Position numbers and translations under genes: made by a program. The notes under the pieces were generated by a model, which saw nothing but the letters and a program-made list of their open reading frames with translations, ran no database searches and was not told the origin of the DNA. Shown here in pieces: positions 16,636 through 27,332 of a DNA stretch of 64,000 nt; the first letter of the stretch is position 1; every line of letters starts with the position of its first letter. This DNA comes from Acidobacteriota bacterium (GTDB lineage: Bacteria > Acidobacteriota > Terriglobia > Terriglobales > Acidobacteriaceae). The stretch spans positions 1 to 64,000 of the forward strand of contig JACPYL010000025.1 of NCBI GenBank assembly GCA_016196065.1. Reading direction: 5' to 3'.

Positions 16636-19600
16636 TGTGGTTTACCCAAAGTGAAAGAAAAAGTGGCGCCCTGGCCAACCGCTGCTGCGACCCAGATGCG
16701 GCCGCCGTGTCGTGAGATGATGCGCCGCACGGTCGCCAATCCGATTCCGGTTCCTTCAAACTCAGCATCCCGATGAAGGCGCTGGAATGGCGCGAAGAGT
16801 TTGTCCGCGTATGCCATATCGAATCCGACGCCGTTATCCTGGACGAAAAACACATCTTCCTCGCCGTTGTTCTCCGAACCGAACACGACGCGAGCATCCG
16901 GCTGCCTCGAGCTGTATTTAAAGGCATTCCCCAACAGGTTCACGAGAACAATGGTGATCAGATGTGTGTCTGCGTTGGTGGAAAGTCCGTCCGCGATCTC
17001 AACGGCGGGCTGGCGTGTTGGTTCCCGTTGCTGCAGGTCGACGACCACGTCCCGCGCCAGCTTTGTAAGGCTGAGGGGCTCCCTCCGGAGGGGAGCGCGG
17101 CTGACTCGCGACAGATCAAGAAGGTCATTAATCAGGCCCGACATCTTCTGGGCTCCCGAACGGATACGGTGAAGGTAGTGGTCGGCTTGCGGGTCCAGTT
17201 TCTTGCCGTACTCATCAAGAAGGGCTTTGCTGAATCCGTCGATCGAACGCAGAGGCGCCCGGAGATCATGGGAAACGGTGTAAGAAAACGTTTCCAGTTC
17301 CTGGTTTGTCCTTTCAATCTCCTTCGCCCATTGGTGGCGCACGCGAGAGAGTTCGAGATGGGTCTTTACGCGAGCAAGGAGTTCGGGAGCAGAAAAAGGC
17401 TTGACGAGATAGTCATCTGCCCCTGCGCCCAGGCCCTCAACCGTCGATTCCTGTCCGGCCCGGGCGGACAACAGAATCACGGGAACCGTACACGTGCGCG
17501 GGTCGTTCCGAAGTTCACGAAGCAGGCCGAGTCCATCCAAGCCAGGCATCATGATGTCGGTCAAGACCAGGTCGGGAGGGGCATCCTGAGCAGCGGCCAA
17601 GGCGGCTATTCCGTCTGGAACCGCGAGTACTTCGTAACGCTCGGCGAGCAGGCGGCGGACATAGTCCCGCATGTCTGCATTGTCATCCGCCCAGAGGATT
17701 CGAGAGCGGTGTTTGCCATTGATCTTGACCAACCTACCAGGGGTTGACGCGGCATTCGTTACGGCGGAGTCAGTCTCCGGAACGGCCGCTTCTTGTGTTT
17801 TGGGTAACCAGTGCATGGCCTCTTCGACGTATGCCGCAGCCCGCGTCGCCGTCGATGCCACGGTCCGCGCGGCGCCGAGGCGGTCCGGCGAAAGGTGTGC
17901 GGTTCCGGCGAGGAGGGAGACGGAAAACACGCTGCCCTTGCCCTCTTCGCTCTCGACGCATACCTTCCCACCGTGCAGAGAGACCAATTCTTTTACCAGA
18001 GCCAAGCCGATGCCAGTGCCCTCGTGGGTGCGAGACCTGGCGTCCTTTACCCGGTGGAAGCGTTCGAACACACGCGGCAATTCCGCGACAGCAATGCCAA
18101 TTCCGGTGTCTGCTATGGAGAGCTCTGCATGATCTCCGAACCAACGAAGTTTGACGGTGATGCCCCCTTCGAATGTGTGCTTGAGGGCATTGGAGAGGAG
18201 ATTGAGGACGATTTTTTCCCACATCTCGCGGTCAACGTAGATGGGCTCAGGCAGAGATAGACAATCGATGTCTAAAGCCAATCCTGCCTTTTCGATTGCC
18301 GAGCGGAAGACACTCGCCAATTCGGCTGTGTAAGCCGCCAAATCAGTTGGTTCGTAGCTGGCCTGGGTGCGGCCGGCTTCAATGCGGGAAAAATCAAGCA
18401 GGCTGTTGACCAGTTTCAATAACCGCAGACTATTTCGATGCGCCGTCTCCAGGCGTTCGCGGCTGGCGGGCGGCAAGGGATGGTCGCGCTCAGCAAGTTC
18501 CTCCTCCAACGGTCCCAGCATCAAAGTGAGCGGTGTGCGGAATTCGTGGCTGACGTTCGAGAAGAAAGCGGTTTTCGCCTGATCGATTTCGGCGAGGGCT
18601 TCCGCTCGCCTGCGCTCTTCCTCGTATGCGCGCGCGTTCGCAACTGCGGTGGTTACGCCTGCTGCCAGCAGGTCGTAGAATGCGCGGTACGTTTCATTCA
18701 ACGGTAAGCGAGTGCTGACACCCGCTACGAGGACAGCCACTGGCCGTTCGCAACCGGGTGGAGTAATGGGCAACGCCAGTGCTTCCTTCAAGGGCTCAGG
18801 ATACTCACCGCAAATGAGCGGGCCGAATCGGTCTTCCAAGTGAGTGATGTATTGGCTCCGGCCAGAATGCACCGTCTCGGCCAGCGGCCAGGAGGGCTGT
18901 TGCGGCATGTTCAGGTCCACCACGGTCGGGCACACAATCGTCCCTTGGGGCAGGCCTGTACACGCGGCGAGCTGAAATTCCTTGCGCTGGGCATTCAGCA
19001 AATAGAAGAGGGTAAAGGGAACATCCAGTTGGTCGTCGGATAATGTCTGCGCGGCCAGCGAGCAAGCTTCCTCGATCGTCTGCGCTTTCCCCGCGCGGGC
19101 GGCCAAGTCGCGCAAGGCCAGCATGCGGCGCTCGCTCAACATCCGGCTCGTCGTTTCCGTCACGGGGTGGAACAGCCCGGCGACACCGGTCTCGTCACGA
19201 ATGGGACTAAACGAGAACGTAAAGAACGTTTCTTCGAGGTATCCGTTGCGATCGAGGAACATCCGCTGATTTTCGAGAAAAAATGTTTCTCCGGCGAGTG
19301 CATGTTCGAACGCTTCCCCAATGACAGGCCAGGCCGAGGCCCAACACTCACTGAAGTCTTGCCCCATCGCGGTCGGGTGTTTCTCACCGCAGATCGGCCA
19401 GTAGCCGTCGTTGTAGATCTGTACATGCTTCGGTCCCCACGCCAGCGAGATGGGAAAGTTCGAGGCCAAACAGAGACTGACGGTCGTCCGCAGGCTCTGC
19501 GGCCACGAGTCAATCGGTCCCAGCGGCGTCTGGGACCAGTCCATGGACCGAATCAGCTTGCCCATCTCGCCACCAGCGACAATCCAGTTGTCAGGGCGAC

Positions 19601-19712
19601 AACTGCCTTGACTGGGAGCAGTCGCGAGATTTGCAGGCATAGTGACCATCCGGGGTCCGAGCACACGAGGGTGAATCGATAAATCGAACCCTCTGTTGCT
19701 GAGATCGGTCAA
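16632..19712 (-). CDS. Large hybrid histidine kinase with two kinase cores flanking a receiver
   Basis: 1026 residues with no membrane segment. Order: PAS-like sensor (SMDWSQTPLGPIDSWP, about 55-190), GAF (about 200-365), first HisKA with H389 (FSNVSHEFRTPLTLML) and HATPase (about 490-610), receiver with D719 (LVLTDIMMPGLDG), coiled linker, second HisKA with H815 (YTVSHDLRAPLRS) and a second HATPase (DNGVGFDMAYADKLF) at the C-terminus. Two complete transmitter modules around one receiver suggest an internal relay that ends on the coupled receiver-only protein downstream. The frame starts with TTG at 19712; the ATG at 19649 (MVTMPANL) is an alternative start, and neither has a good ribosome site. 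Confidence 0.88.
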   Translation of the reverse strand: MTDLSNRGFDLSIHPRVLGPRMVTMPANLATAPSQGSCRPDNWIVAGGEMGKLIRSMDWSQTPLGPIDSWPQSLRTTVSLCLASNFPISLAWGPKHVQIYNDGYWPICGEKHPTAMGQDFSECWASAWPVIGEAFEHALAGETFFLENQRMFLDRNGYLEETFFTFSFSPIRDETGVAGLFHPVTETTSRMLSERRMLALRDLAARAGKAQTIEEACSLAAQTLSDDQLDVPFTLFYLLNAQRKEFQLAACTGLPQGTIVCPTVVDLNMPQQPSWPLAETVHSGRSQYITHLEDRFGPLICGEYPEPLKEALALPITPPGCERPVAVLVAGVSTRLPLNETYRAFYDLLAAGVTTAVANARAYEEERRRAEALAEIDQAKTAFFSNVSHEFRTPLTLMLGPLEEELAERDHPLPPASRERLETAHRNSLRLLKLVNSLLDFSRIEAGRTQASYEPTDLAAYTAELASVFRSAIEKAGLALDIDCLSLPEPIYVDREMWEKIVLNLLSNALKHTFEGGITVKLRWFGDHAELSIADTGIGIAVAELPRVFERFHRVKDARSRTHEGTGIGLALVKELVSLHGGKVCVESEEGKGSVFSVSLLAGTAHLSPDRLGAARTVASTATRAAAYVEEAMHWLPKTQEAAVPETDSAVTNAASTPGRLVKINGKHRSRILWADDNADMRDYVRRLLAERYEVLAVPDGIAALAAAQDAPPDLVLTDIMMPGLDGLGLLRELRNDPRTCTVPVILLSARAGQESTVEGLGAGADDYLVKPFSAPELLARVKTHLELSRVRHQWAKEIERTNQELETFSYTVSHDLRAPLRSIDGFSKALLDEYGKKLDPQADHYLHRIRSGAQKMSGLINDLLDLSRVSRAPLRREPLSLTKLARDVVVDLQQREPTRQPAVEIADGLSTNADTHLITIVLVNLLGNAFKYSSRQPDARVVFGSENNGEEDVFFVQDNGVGFDMAYADKLFAPFQRLHRDAEFEGTGIGLATVRRIISRHGGRIWVAAAVGQGATFSFTLGKPQ

Positions 19713-19857
19713 ATCAATGAGCCAGTTCAGTCAAATCTAGCCTGGCGTTCGTGGAAACGACGCACCAGAAGGAGGCGACCCCGCACTCTGAAATGTCATT
19801 GTGGGGAAGAAGGCTCAACCCGGACAATTCCCATCATCCCGGCCGCTCGCAGAAACG

Positions 19858-19927
19858 CCACCACGAAGGGCACTAAGTATCACAAAGGCGCGCGAAGCTT
19901 CGTGGCGCACCTTCGTGTCGTTCGTGG
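19858..19927. repeat. Imperfect inverted repeat, family G (CCACGAAGG units)
   Basis: The left part reads CCACCACGAAGGGCAC. The right part reads CACCTTCGTGTCGTTCGTGG, the inverted equivalent. Between them is a CGCGAAGCTTCG palindrome. It lies upstream of the rpsT promoter, just outside the start of the hybrid kinase gene. Confidence 0.5.
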
Positions 19928-19968
19928 TAAAAACTCGGGCAAGCTGAGCCTACCCCCTCCCCGACTGT

Positions 19969-19998
19969 TTGACCGGACGCAACTTGCTCCCGTAGAAT
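19969..19998 (+). promoter_or_regulatory. Sigma-70-type promoter of rpsT
   Basis: TTGACC (19969-19974) and TAGAAT (19993-19998) are separated by 18 bases and lie about 65 bases before the rpsT start. A house-keeping promoter is expected for S20. Confidence 0.65.
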
Positions 19999-20064
19999 GT
20001 TTGTTCGGTCTACTCCGAATATCTTCCTGGTGGATTCCGGGACAATCGAAGGTAAATAAGCAAC

Positions 20065-20328
20065 ATGGCGAATCATTTTTCGGCGGTGAAGCGCGCCCGT
20101 CAGACAGAGAAACGAACCACTCGCAATCGCGTGAGCGCATCGCAGTTGCGCGGCGCCTTGCGCGACATGCGCGAGAGCCTCGCAAAAGGCAACAAGACGG
20201 AAGCTTCGACCGTGTACCGGGCGACGGTTTCGGCGCTCGACAAGGCGATCCAAAAGGGCGTACTGCACGAAAATACGGCTTCGCGGTATAAGTCCCGCCT
20301 TGGCAAGCGTTTAAGCGCTCTGAAATAG
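20065..20328 (+). CDS. rpsT: 30S ribosomal protein S20
   Basis: An 87-residue basic protein: MANHFSAVKRARQTEKR at the N-terminus, helical KSRLGKRLSALK at the end. S20 is a primary 16S rRNA binder of the 30S body. Length and composition match the family. It has its own promoter upstream. The leader segment just before the start (GACAATCGAAGGTAAATAAG) is duplicated at 16086. Translational autoregulation of S20 is known in other bacteria; no such element is proven here. Confidence 0.96.
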   Translation: MANHFSAVKRARQTEKRTTRNRVSASQLRGALRDMRESLAKGNKTEASTVYRATVSALDKAIQKGVLHENTASRYKSRLGKRLSALK

Positions 20329-20370
20329 ACGGCACGACGAAGCATGGGCGGCGCGGTACGTACAATTTCC

Positions 20371-20398
20371 TTGACCTGCCGCCAGGTTCTGCTACACT
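20371..20398 (+). promoter_or_regulatory. Sigma-70-type promoter for rpoZ-rho
   Basis: TTGACC (20371-20376) and TACACT (20393-20398), 16-base spacer. It leaves a long leader of about 245 bases (20405-20649) before rpoZ; the leader shows no convincing gene. Confidence 0.65.
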
Positions 20399-20649
20399 AA
20401 CGTGTTCCTCGGACATACAGGTAGTACTGGCCGTCCTGACGAACCTCCGCCCGCGCAAAGCGCGTCAAATCCCAAGAAACTAGCAACTTTCGCGGTGGGT
20501 GTGGCATCTATTTGGGTGACTCTGGCTTTTTCCTTACCAACCCAGCCCAAATGTATTTTGGCCAGCTACCAGGGTAGCCGTCGTCCAGTGGGCGGGAAGA
20601 TGGAATGCCTTAGTCGCATCAATCCTTACTAGTCAGGAGAACAAAGCAA
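20399..20649 (+). other. Long untranslated leader upstream of rpoZ
   Basis: The stretch between the promoter and rpoZ has no coding sequence I would support; a 76-codon frame within it has no family resemblance. Long leaders upstream of rho are often regulatory (Rho autogenous termination); the sequence alone does not show the mechanism. Confidence 0.4.
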
Positions 20650-20865
20650 ATGCGCTCTGATCGTGTATTTGACGCAGTCGAGACTTTGCGGAACCGTTAC
20701 ATGCTTTGCCAGTTGGCATCCAAGGCAACGCGCAAGTTTCATCGGCCGAACACTCGCATCCAGGAAACCATGAACCAGGTTTTCGACAAGATCGCGGGCG
20801 CGCAGCGCCATGACATTTTGAGTGAACCGGAGAACTTCGCCGAGGCACAAAGGCGGGCTGCTTAG
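20650..20865 (+). CDS. rpoZ: DNA-directed RNA polymerase omega subunit
   Basis: A 71-residue protein (MRSDRVFDAVETLRNRYMLC, SKATRKFHRPNTRIQETMN) with the length and arrangement of acidobacterial omega subunits. Omega helps assemble and stabilise the beta-prime subunit. The start has TCAGGAGAAC 7 bases upstream, a strong ribosome site. rho follows 82 bases later and is presumably co-transcribed. The omega identification rests on the RSD and ATR segments and on size. Confidence 0.8.
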   Translation: MRSDRVFDAVETLRNRYMLCQLASKATRKFHRPNTRIQETMNQVFDKIAGAQRHDILSEPENFAEAQRRAA

Positions 20866-20947
20866 TGCAGTTCCGCCGTGTGCCCACACGGCGGCTTGAT
20901 CCCCCCGAGAGAATCCCTCCCGAGAAAAATCCATCCCGTAGGTGAAT

Positions 20948-22198
20948 ATGACCATCGCAGAACTGAAAGAAAAGAATATTACCGAGCTGACCAAGATCGC
21001 CCGATCTCTGGAACTGCCGGGCGCCAGCGGACTCCGCAAACAGGACCTTATCTTCAAGATCCTGCAGGCGCAAAGTGAAAAAGAAGGCCACATTTTCGCA
21101 GAAGGTGTATTGGAAATCCTGCCCGACGGCTACGGCTTCCTGCGCTCGCCTGACTACAACTATCTGCCGGGCCCGGACGACATTTACGTGTCGCCGTCGC
21201 AGATCCGCAAGTTCGACTTGAAGACCGGTGACACCATCAGCGGCCAGGTACGTCCGCCGCATGAAGGCGAAAAGTATTTCGCGCTGGTGAAGATCGAGGC
21301 GGTCAACTTTGAGTCGCCCGACGAAGCGCGGAACAAGATCCTGTTCGACAACCTGACGCCGCTGTATCCGCAGGAACGTCTGAAGCTCGAGACCACCCGC
21401 GAGAACATCAGCGCCCGCGTCATGGACCTGCTTACGCCACTTGGCAAAGGGCAGCGTGGACTGATCGTTTCCCCGCCCCGCGCCGGCAAGACGATGCTCT
21501 TGCAGAATGTCGCGAACTCGATTACTGCGAATCATCCTGAAGTTGTGTTGATGGTGCTCCTCATCGACGAACGTCCCGAAGAAGTTACGGATATGCAGCG
21601 CTCGGTGAAGGGCGAGGTTATTTCTTCGACCTTCGACGAACCGGCTGCCCGTCACGTCCAGGTCGCCGAGATGGTGATTGAAAAAGCGAAGCGCCTGGTC
21701 GAGCACAAGCGTGATGTCGTCATCCTGCTTGATTCGATTACTCGCCTGGCTCGCGCCTACAACACGATTGTTCCGCCTTCGGGCAAAGTGCTCTCCGGCG
21801 GCGTGGACTCGAATGCGTTGCAGCGTCCGAAGCGCTTCTTCGGATCGGCTCGCAACATCGAAGAAGGCGGCTCGCTCACGATCATCGCTACTGCTTTGAT
21901 CGATACCGGGTCCCGCATGGACGATGTGATCTTCGAAGAATTCAAAGGTACGGGCAATTCGGAAATCATCCTGGAACGCAAACTGGTTGATAAGCGCACG
22001 TTCCCAGCGATCGACATTCAGCGCTCCGGCACGCGAAAAGAAGAGCTGCTGATTCCGAAGGAAGACCTGACGCGTATCTGGGTGCTCCGCAAAGTGCTGA
22101 ACCCGCTGTCGCCCGTCGAAGCCATGGAACTGCTGATCGAGCGCCTGGCCAAGGCTGGGACTAACAGTGAGTTCCTTGCAAAGATGAGTTCGTTGTAG
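20948..22198 (+). CDS. rho: Transcription termination factor Rho
   Basis: A 416-residue hexameric RNA helicase that terminates transcription. The N-terminal Rho_N segment ([20 protein letters not shown]) is followed by the cold-shock RNA-binding domain ([22 protein letters not shown]), Walker A (PPRAGKT), [10 protein letters not shown], the Q-loop/R-loop ([21 protein letters not shown]) and Walker B ([16 protein letters not shown]). No large insertion is present. A GTG at 20942 gives two extra residues; the ATG at 20948 was preferred. Confidence 0.97.
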   Translation: MTIAELKEKNITELTKIARSLELPGASGLRKQDLIFKILQAQSEKEGHIFAEGVLEILPDGYGFLRSPDYNYLPGPDDIYVSPSQIRKFDLKTGDTISGQVRPPHEGEKYFALVKIEAVNFESPDEARNKILFDNLTPLYPQERLKLETTRENISARVMDLLTPLGKGQRGLIVSPPRAGKTMLLQNVANSITANHPEVVLMVLLIDERPEEVTDMQRSVKGEVISSTFDEPAARHVQVAEMVIEKAKRLVEHKRDVVILLDSITRLARAYNTIVPPSGKVLSGGVDSNALQRPKRFFGSARNIEEGGSLTIIATALIDTGSRMDDVIFEEFKGTGNSEIILERKLVDKRTFPAIDIQRSGTRKEELLIPKEDLTRIWVLRKVLNPLSPVEAMELLIERLAKAGTNSEFLAKMSSL

Positions 22199-22204
22199 GT
22201 AGAG

Positions 22205-22274
22205 CGCTGCGGGCTTCGAGCTACGGGCTTCGAGTAAACCTGAGACCTTCGGGTCAGGCTCGAAGCTCGCAGCG
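22205..22274. repeat. Inverted repeat with inner hairpin, family E, downstream of rho
   Basis: CGCTGCGGGCTTCGAG (22205-22220) pairs with CTCGAAGCTCGCAGCG (22259-22274) at 15 of 16 positions. The left arm carries a second copy of the GCTTCGAG unit. Between them CCTGA and TCAGG (22239-22258) form a smaller hairpin. It is followed by TTTCT and may terminate rho. Confidence 0.65.
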
Positions 22275-22360
22275 TTTCTACTGTTACCTTCGTTCTCTCC
22301 TTCGACATTCACTCGTCTATTCCACAGGCAGACCGTGCTAAAGAGGTGCAGGAGCACGGT

Positions 22361-22741
22361 ATGCGGAATTACGTTCTACCTTTGATCTTGTTGTTTGGCA
22401 CGTCCGCCCTGCAAGCGCAGTCACAACCCCCAGCCAAGGAAGTCGCTCAAACGCAAAACCCGGGCATCGCCCGCGACGCCGAAATCCGTCGCACGGCCAT
22501 TGCCGACAACTGGGTCGAGCCTCGCGAACGGTTGGCACAGGCGACGCTCAAGAATATTTTTATCGAACGGCAGATCGCTCTGCGTCGCGATACCGAGAAG
22601 CTTCTCGCTCTGGCCGAAGAACTCAAGCAGAACGTCGACAAGACGAATCCCAACATTCTGTCCATCGACGTGGTCAAGAAGGCGCAGGAGATCGAGAAAC
22701 TGGCGAAGAGTGTGAAGGACAAGATGAAGGACGCATACTAA
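22361..22741 (+). CDS. Small secreted/periplasmic protein, function unknown
   Basis: A 126-residue protein with a signal peptide (MRNYVLPLILLFGTSALQAQ) and a mature part predicted to form long helices (LKNIFIERQIALRRDTEKLLALAEELKQNVDKT, VKKAQEIEKLAKSVKDKMK), so a coiled coil is likely. The frame is open from 22346, but ATG at 22361 has AGGAG 9 bases before it. Family unknown. It follows rho and is convergent with the next gene. Confidence 0.6.
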   Translation: MRNYVLPLILLFGTSALQAQSQPPAKEVAQTQNPGIARDAEIRRTAIADNWVEPRERLAQATLKNIFIERQIALRRDTEKLLALAEELKQNVDKTNPNILSIDVVKKAQEIEKLAKSVKDKMKDAY

Positions 22742-22757
22742 CCCCATCGCCTAACAC

Positions 22758-22793
22758 TTAGCCATATCCCCGCATGCGGGAGGGTGTGGCTAA
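22758..22793. terminator. Hairpin between convergent genes
   Basis: TTAGCCA (22758-22764) pairs with TGGCTAA (22787-22793), and a perfect CCGCATGCGG palindrome lies in the loop. It sits between two convergent genes. There is no T-tract, so it is a terminator-like structure rather than a classical intrinsic terminator. Confidence 0.5.
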
Positions 22794-22810
22794 AGGCTCA
22801 GTGCCAAAGG

Positions 22811-23461
22811 CTAACTGCCAGCTGTCGCCTTTCTGTCTGCCCATGCCGCCCAGGGAACGGTAATCCACATCACTAAGGTGCCGAGCGCCAACTGGTGGGT
22901 GTCAGTTGGAGGGGGCGCGAGCAGGGCGGCGATCCAACCTAGCGACAACAGTGCTACCAAACTCCAGAGTTGCCAGTTGACTCCTCGAGGGCGTGCCGGA
23001 TTGGCGCTGAGATAAAGCCAGATTCCTACTCCAAAAATCAGCAATTCAACCGTGATCGATGCGGGCCACGAATTCCACAAACCCATCCCGACCTTGGGGC
23101 CGCCGGGCCACAGGGGCAGGTCTGGACGATGAGAAACGTAGTCCAGCACCCAGTGGCTGATCACGAGCGCTGCCAACACCCAGGCTCCTCGAACATAGCG
23201 GCGCAGCAAGTAGTAGACGAGTCCGAGGGCGAGTCCCCAGCGCAGAGCCATCGTCAAACTGTGGGAAAAGGGATAGTCGTAGAAGTCCAACGGCTGCACT
23301 TTGGTAATGCCCGGCACGACGCGAACATGTTCCATGCCGAACAGCAGAAAAATCGGCCACAGAAAATCGAGGAACTGCGCCGCCAACACCATCCAGCCCA
23401 GCGAAGTACGGGGCGCAAGCCGTTTCGCTGCAAAGGCCACGCCGAAATGTCCGATGAACAT
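22811..23461 (-). CDS. DUF457/YdjM-like integral membrane hydrolase family protein
   Basis: A 216-residue protein starting MFIGHFGVAFAAKR, with YPFSHSLTM and ISHWVLDYVSHRPDLPL, the conserved histidine-containing segments of DUF457/YdjM-like membrane proteins (predicted metal-dependent hydrolases of unknown substrate). Five or six membrane segments. No neighbour suggests a function. Confidence 0.75.
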   Translation of the reverse strand: MFIGHFGVAFAAKRLAPRTSLGWMVLAAQFLDFLWPIFLLFGMEHVRVVPGITKVQPLDFYDYPFSHSLTMALRWGLALGLVYYLLRRYVRGAWVLAALVISHWVLDYVSHRPDLPLWPGGPKVGMGLWNSWPASITVELLIFGVGIWLYLSANPARPRGVNWQLWSLVALLSLGWIAALLAPPPTDTHQLALGTLVMWITVPWAAWADRKATAGS

Positions 23462-23655
23462 GGCAACAAATTAGCACGTCTGCCGAAGTCGAAGGAAATC
23501 TGAAATCGTTGCGCTTATGTTGCGACCAGCCTCGCCAAGACGCTGACAACAAAGGCAGGCGATTACATTCGTAATCTTCCCAACATTACCGAGTCAGGTT
23601 GAAATACGTCCACCAGTACATGACCTAACAGGCGTGCACCGGTCTCGGAGGAATT

Positions 23656-24447
23656 ATGAAGCTCTCAGGTATTCTCAAGTTTGTAGCGCTGGCCGGAGTG
23701 GCCGCGTTCCTGGCCCTGTCGCTCGTCGGTTGCGGCTCGACCATCAGCAACACGGCATTCACGCAGGGAAACTGGGCGTTCGTGGCAACATCGACCGCAC
23801 CCAAGCTGAATAAAGTGATCTCGACATATGTTCTTGGCGGAAACCTTTCCCAGAGCGGCAACAAGCTGACGGGAACCTTGTCCGTCAGCAACTCCGGATG
23901 CATCAGCGATCAGACTCTCGCCTTCACCGGCACGGTGAAAGGCAGCGACATCACACTAACCTCGGCAGCGTTCGACGGCAACGTAATCAGTGTTACGGCG
24001 TCCGGGACGAAAGACTCGCTGACTGGAAACTATACGATCACGGGCGGCTGCGCCGATGAAGGCACAATCACGGCCGGCGCTGTGCCCTCACTCAGCGGCA
24101 CCTGGAACGGAACTCTCACGCCCGTCTTTGGGCGCGGGAATGGAATCTCCACGGTCGGAGTCTCGGTGGCATTAGTCCAATCGGCCGCGGCAGCGGAAAA
24201 TGGTTCCTTCGAACTGACCGGCACCCTGACCTACACCGGGACGGCGTGCGTCGAACCCGTAGCACTAACCCTGTCGTCGGTCGCCGGAAGCGTGGTCAAC
24301 ATCAGCGCACAAAGCGGCTTCGGGTACTCCAATGTGGCGTTGGATAGCATTACAAACCCCACTAGCATGACTGGAGATTACGACAGCACGTCAGATGAGT
24401 GCTCCGGATTGGGAAGTCAGACTCTGGTTCTGACCAAGCAACAATAG
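23656..24447 (+). CDS. Secreted lipoprotein of unknown function
   Basis: A 263-residue lipoprotein: signal with lipobox LVGC (lipidated Cys 27) and a Ser/Thr/Gly-rich mature part with repeated beta-strand-like motifs (SGNKLTGTLSVSNSGC, NGSFELTGTLTYTGTAC). The two halves look like tandem copies of a related beta-domain, each with paired cysteines. No family recognised. GGAGG, about 8 bases upstream of the start, is a clear ribosome site. A bidirectional terminator follows. Confidence 0.7.
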   Translation: MKLSGILKFVALAGVAAFLALSLVGCGSTISNTAFTQGNWAFVATSTAPKLNKVISTYVLGGNLSQSGNKLTGTLSVSNSGCISDQTLAFTGTVKGSDITLTSAAFDGNVISVTASGTKDSLTGNYTITGGCADEGTITAGAVPSLSGTWNGTLTPVFGRGNGISTVGVSVALVQSAAAAENGSFELTGTLTYTGTACVEPVALTLSSVAGSVVNISAQSGFGYSNVALDSITNPTSMTGDYDSTSDECSGLGSQTLVLTKQQ

Positions 24448-24460
24448 GCATATTGCAACC

Positions 24461-24509
24461 AAAAAAAGAGAACGCCACCCAGAGAGACTGGATGGCGTTT
24501 TCTTTTTGC
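24461..24509. terminator. Bidirectional intrinsic terminator
   Basis: AACGCCACCC (24471-24480) and GGATGGCGTT (24490-24499) form a 10-bp stem with one mismatch. Seven A residues flank the left side and TTCTTTTT the right, so it can end both the lipoprotein transcript (plus strand) and the pyrophosphatase transcript (minus strand). Confidence 0.85.
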
Positions 24510-24521
24510 TTTGAGACAAAT

Positions 24522-26978
<2,457 letters not shown>

Positions 26979-27332
26979 TTCAAATCCTCCAAGGATCGGT
27001 TACTGATATTCAGGGATCACTACGGGTGGCTTTGCCGGCCACTCGCTGCCGGAGTTCCGAACGCGCTTCCACCGTTAAGACAGAATCAAGACAATTGATG
27101 AGTGCCGATTTGGCCGCGTCGAAAATGCTCGTGCCGCCGGTTCGCCTGCATGACAGGCCACACACCTCCGGCACGGGACCAATGTTTATAGCATCTTGAG
27201 TGGGTTAGGTCAACGGATACAGGTCGCTGGTTCCAACTCTGCCACGGGGCCTCGAAACGAATAGAATCGAACGGAAATTCAGCGACAACGCAAAACCCTT
27301 AACGGCGGCTCGCTTCCGTATAATCAATAAAC
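26979..27332. other. Divergent intergenic region between hppA and trpC
   Basis: 354 bases, no gene. It contains the ribosome site for hppA on the minus side and a perfect TATAAT (27319-27324) just before the trpC start on the plus side. No leader peptide rich in Trp codons and no attenuator hairpin was seen. Confidence 0.5.
27319..27324 (+). promoter_or_regulatory. Candidate -10 box of the trp block, implying a leaderless trpC
   Basis: TATAAT ends 8 bases before the trpC ATG and no Shine-Dalgarno sequence lies between, so the transcript would begin at or within two bases of the start codon. No clear -35 box. Confidence 0.5.

Larger units (their letters stand above)
19713..20064. other. Intergenic region, family G repeat and rpsT promoter
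   Basis: 352 bases between divergent genes, no gene. It contains an imperfect inverted repeat made of CACGAAGG-type units (left 19858-19873, right 19902-19927), the promoter of rpsT, and a leader whose last 25 bases recur at 16086. Confidence 0.6.

Noticed and set aside
20402-20632. A 76-codon frame in the rpoZ leader
   Set aside because: It has no ribosome site of note, no family resemblance, and overlaps the expected transcript leader.
20633-22357. A 574-codon frame on the minus strand opposite rpoZ and rho
   Set aside because: It is antisense to the clear rho gene, and its translation shows no family-like segments.
26979-27332. Trp attenuator upstream of trpC
   Set aside because: No short Trp-rich peptide or alternative hairpins were found, and the probable start of transcription leaves no space for one.
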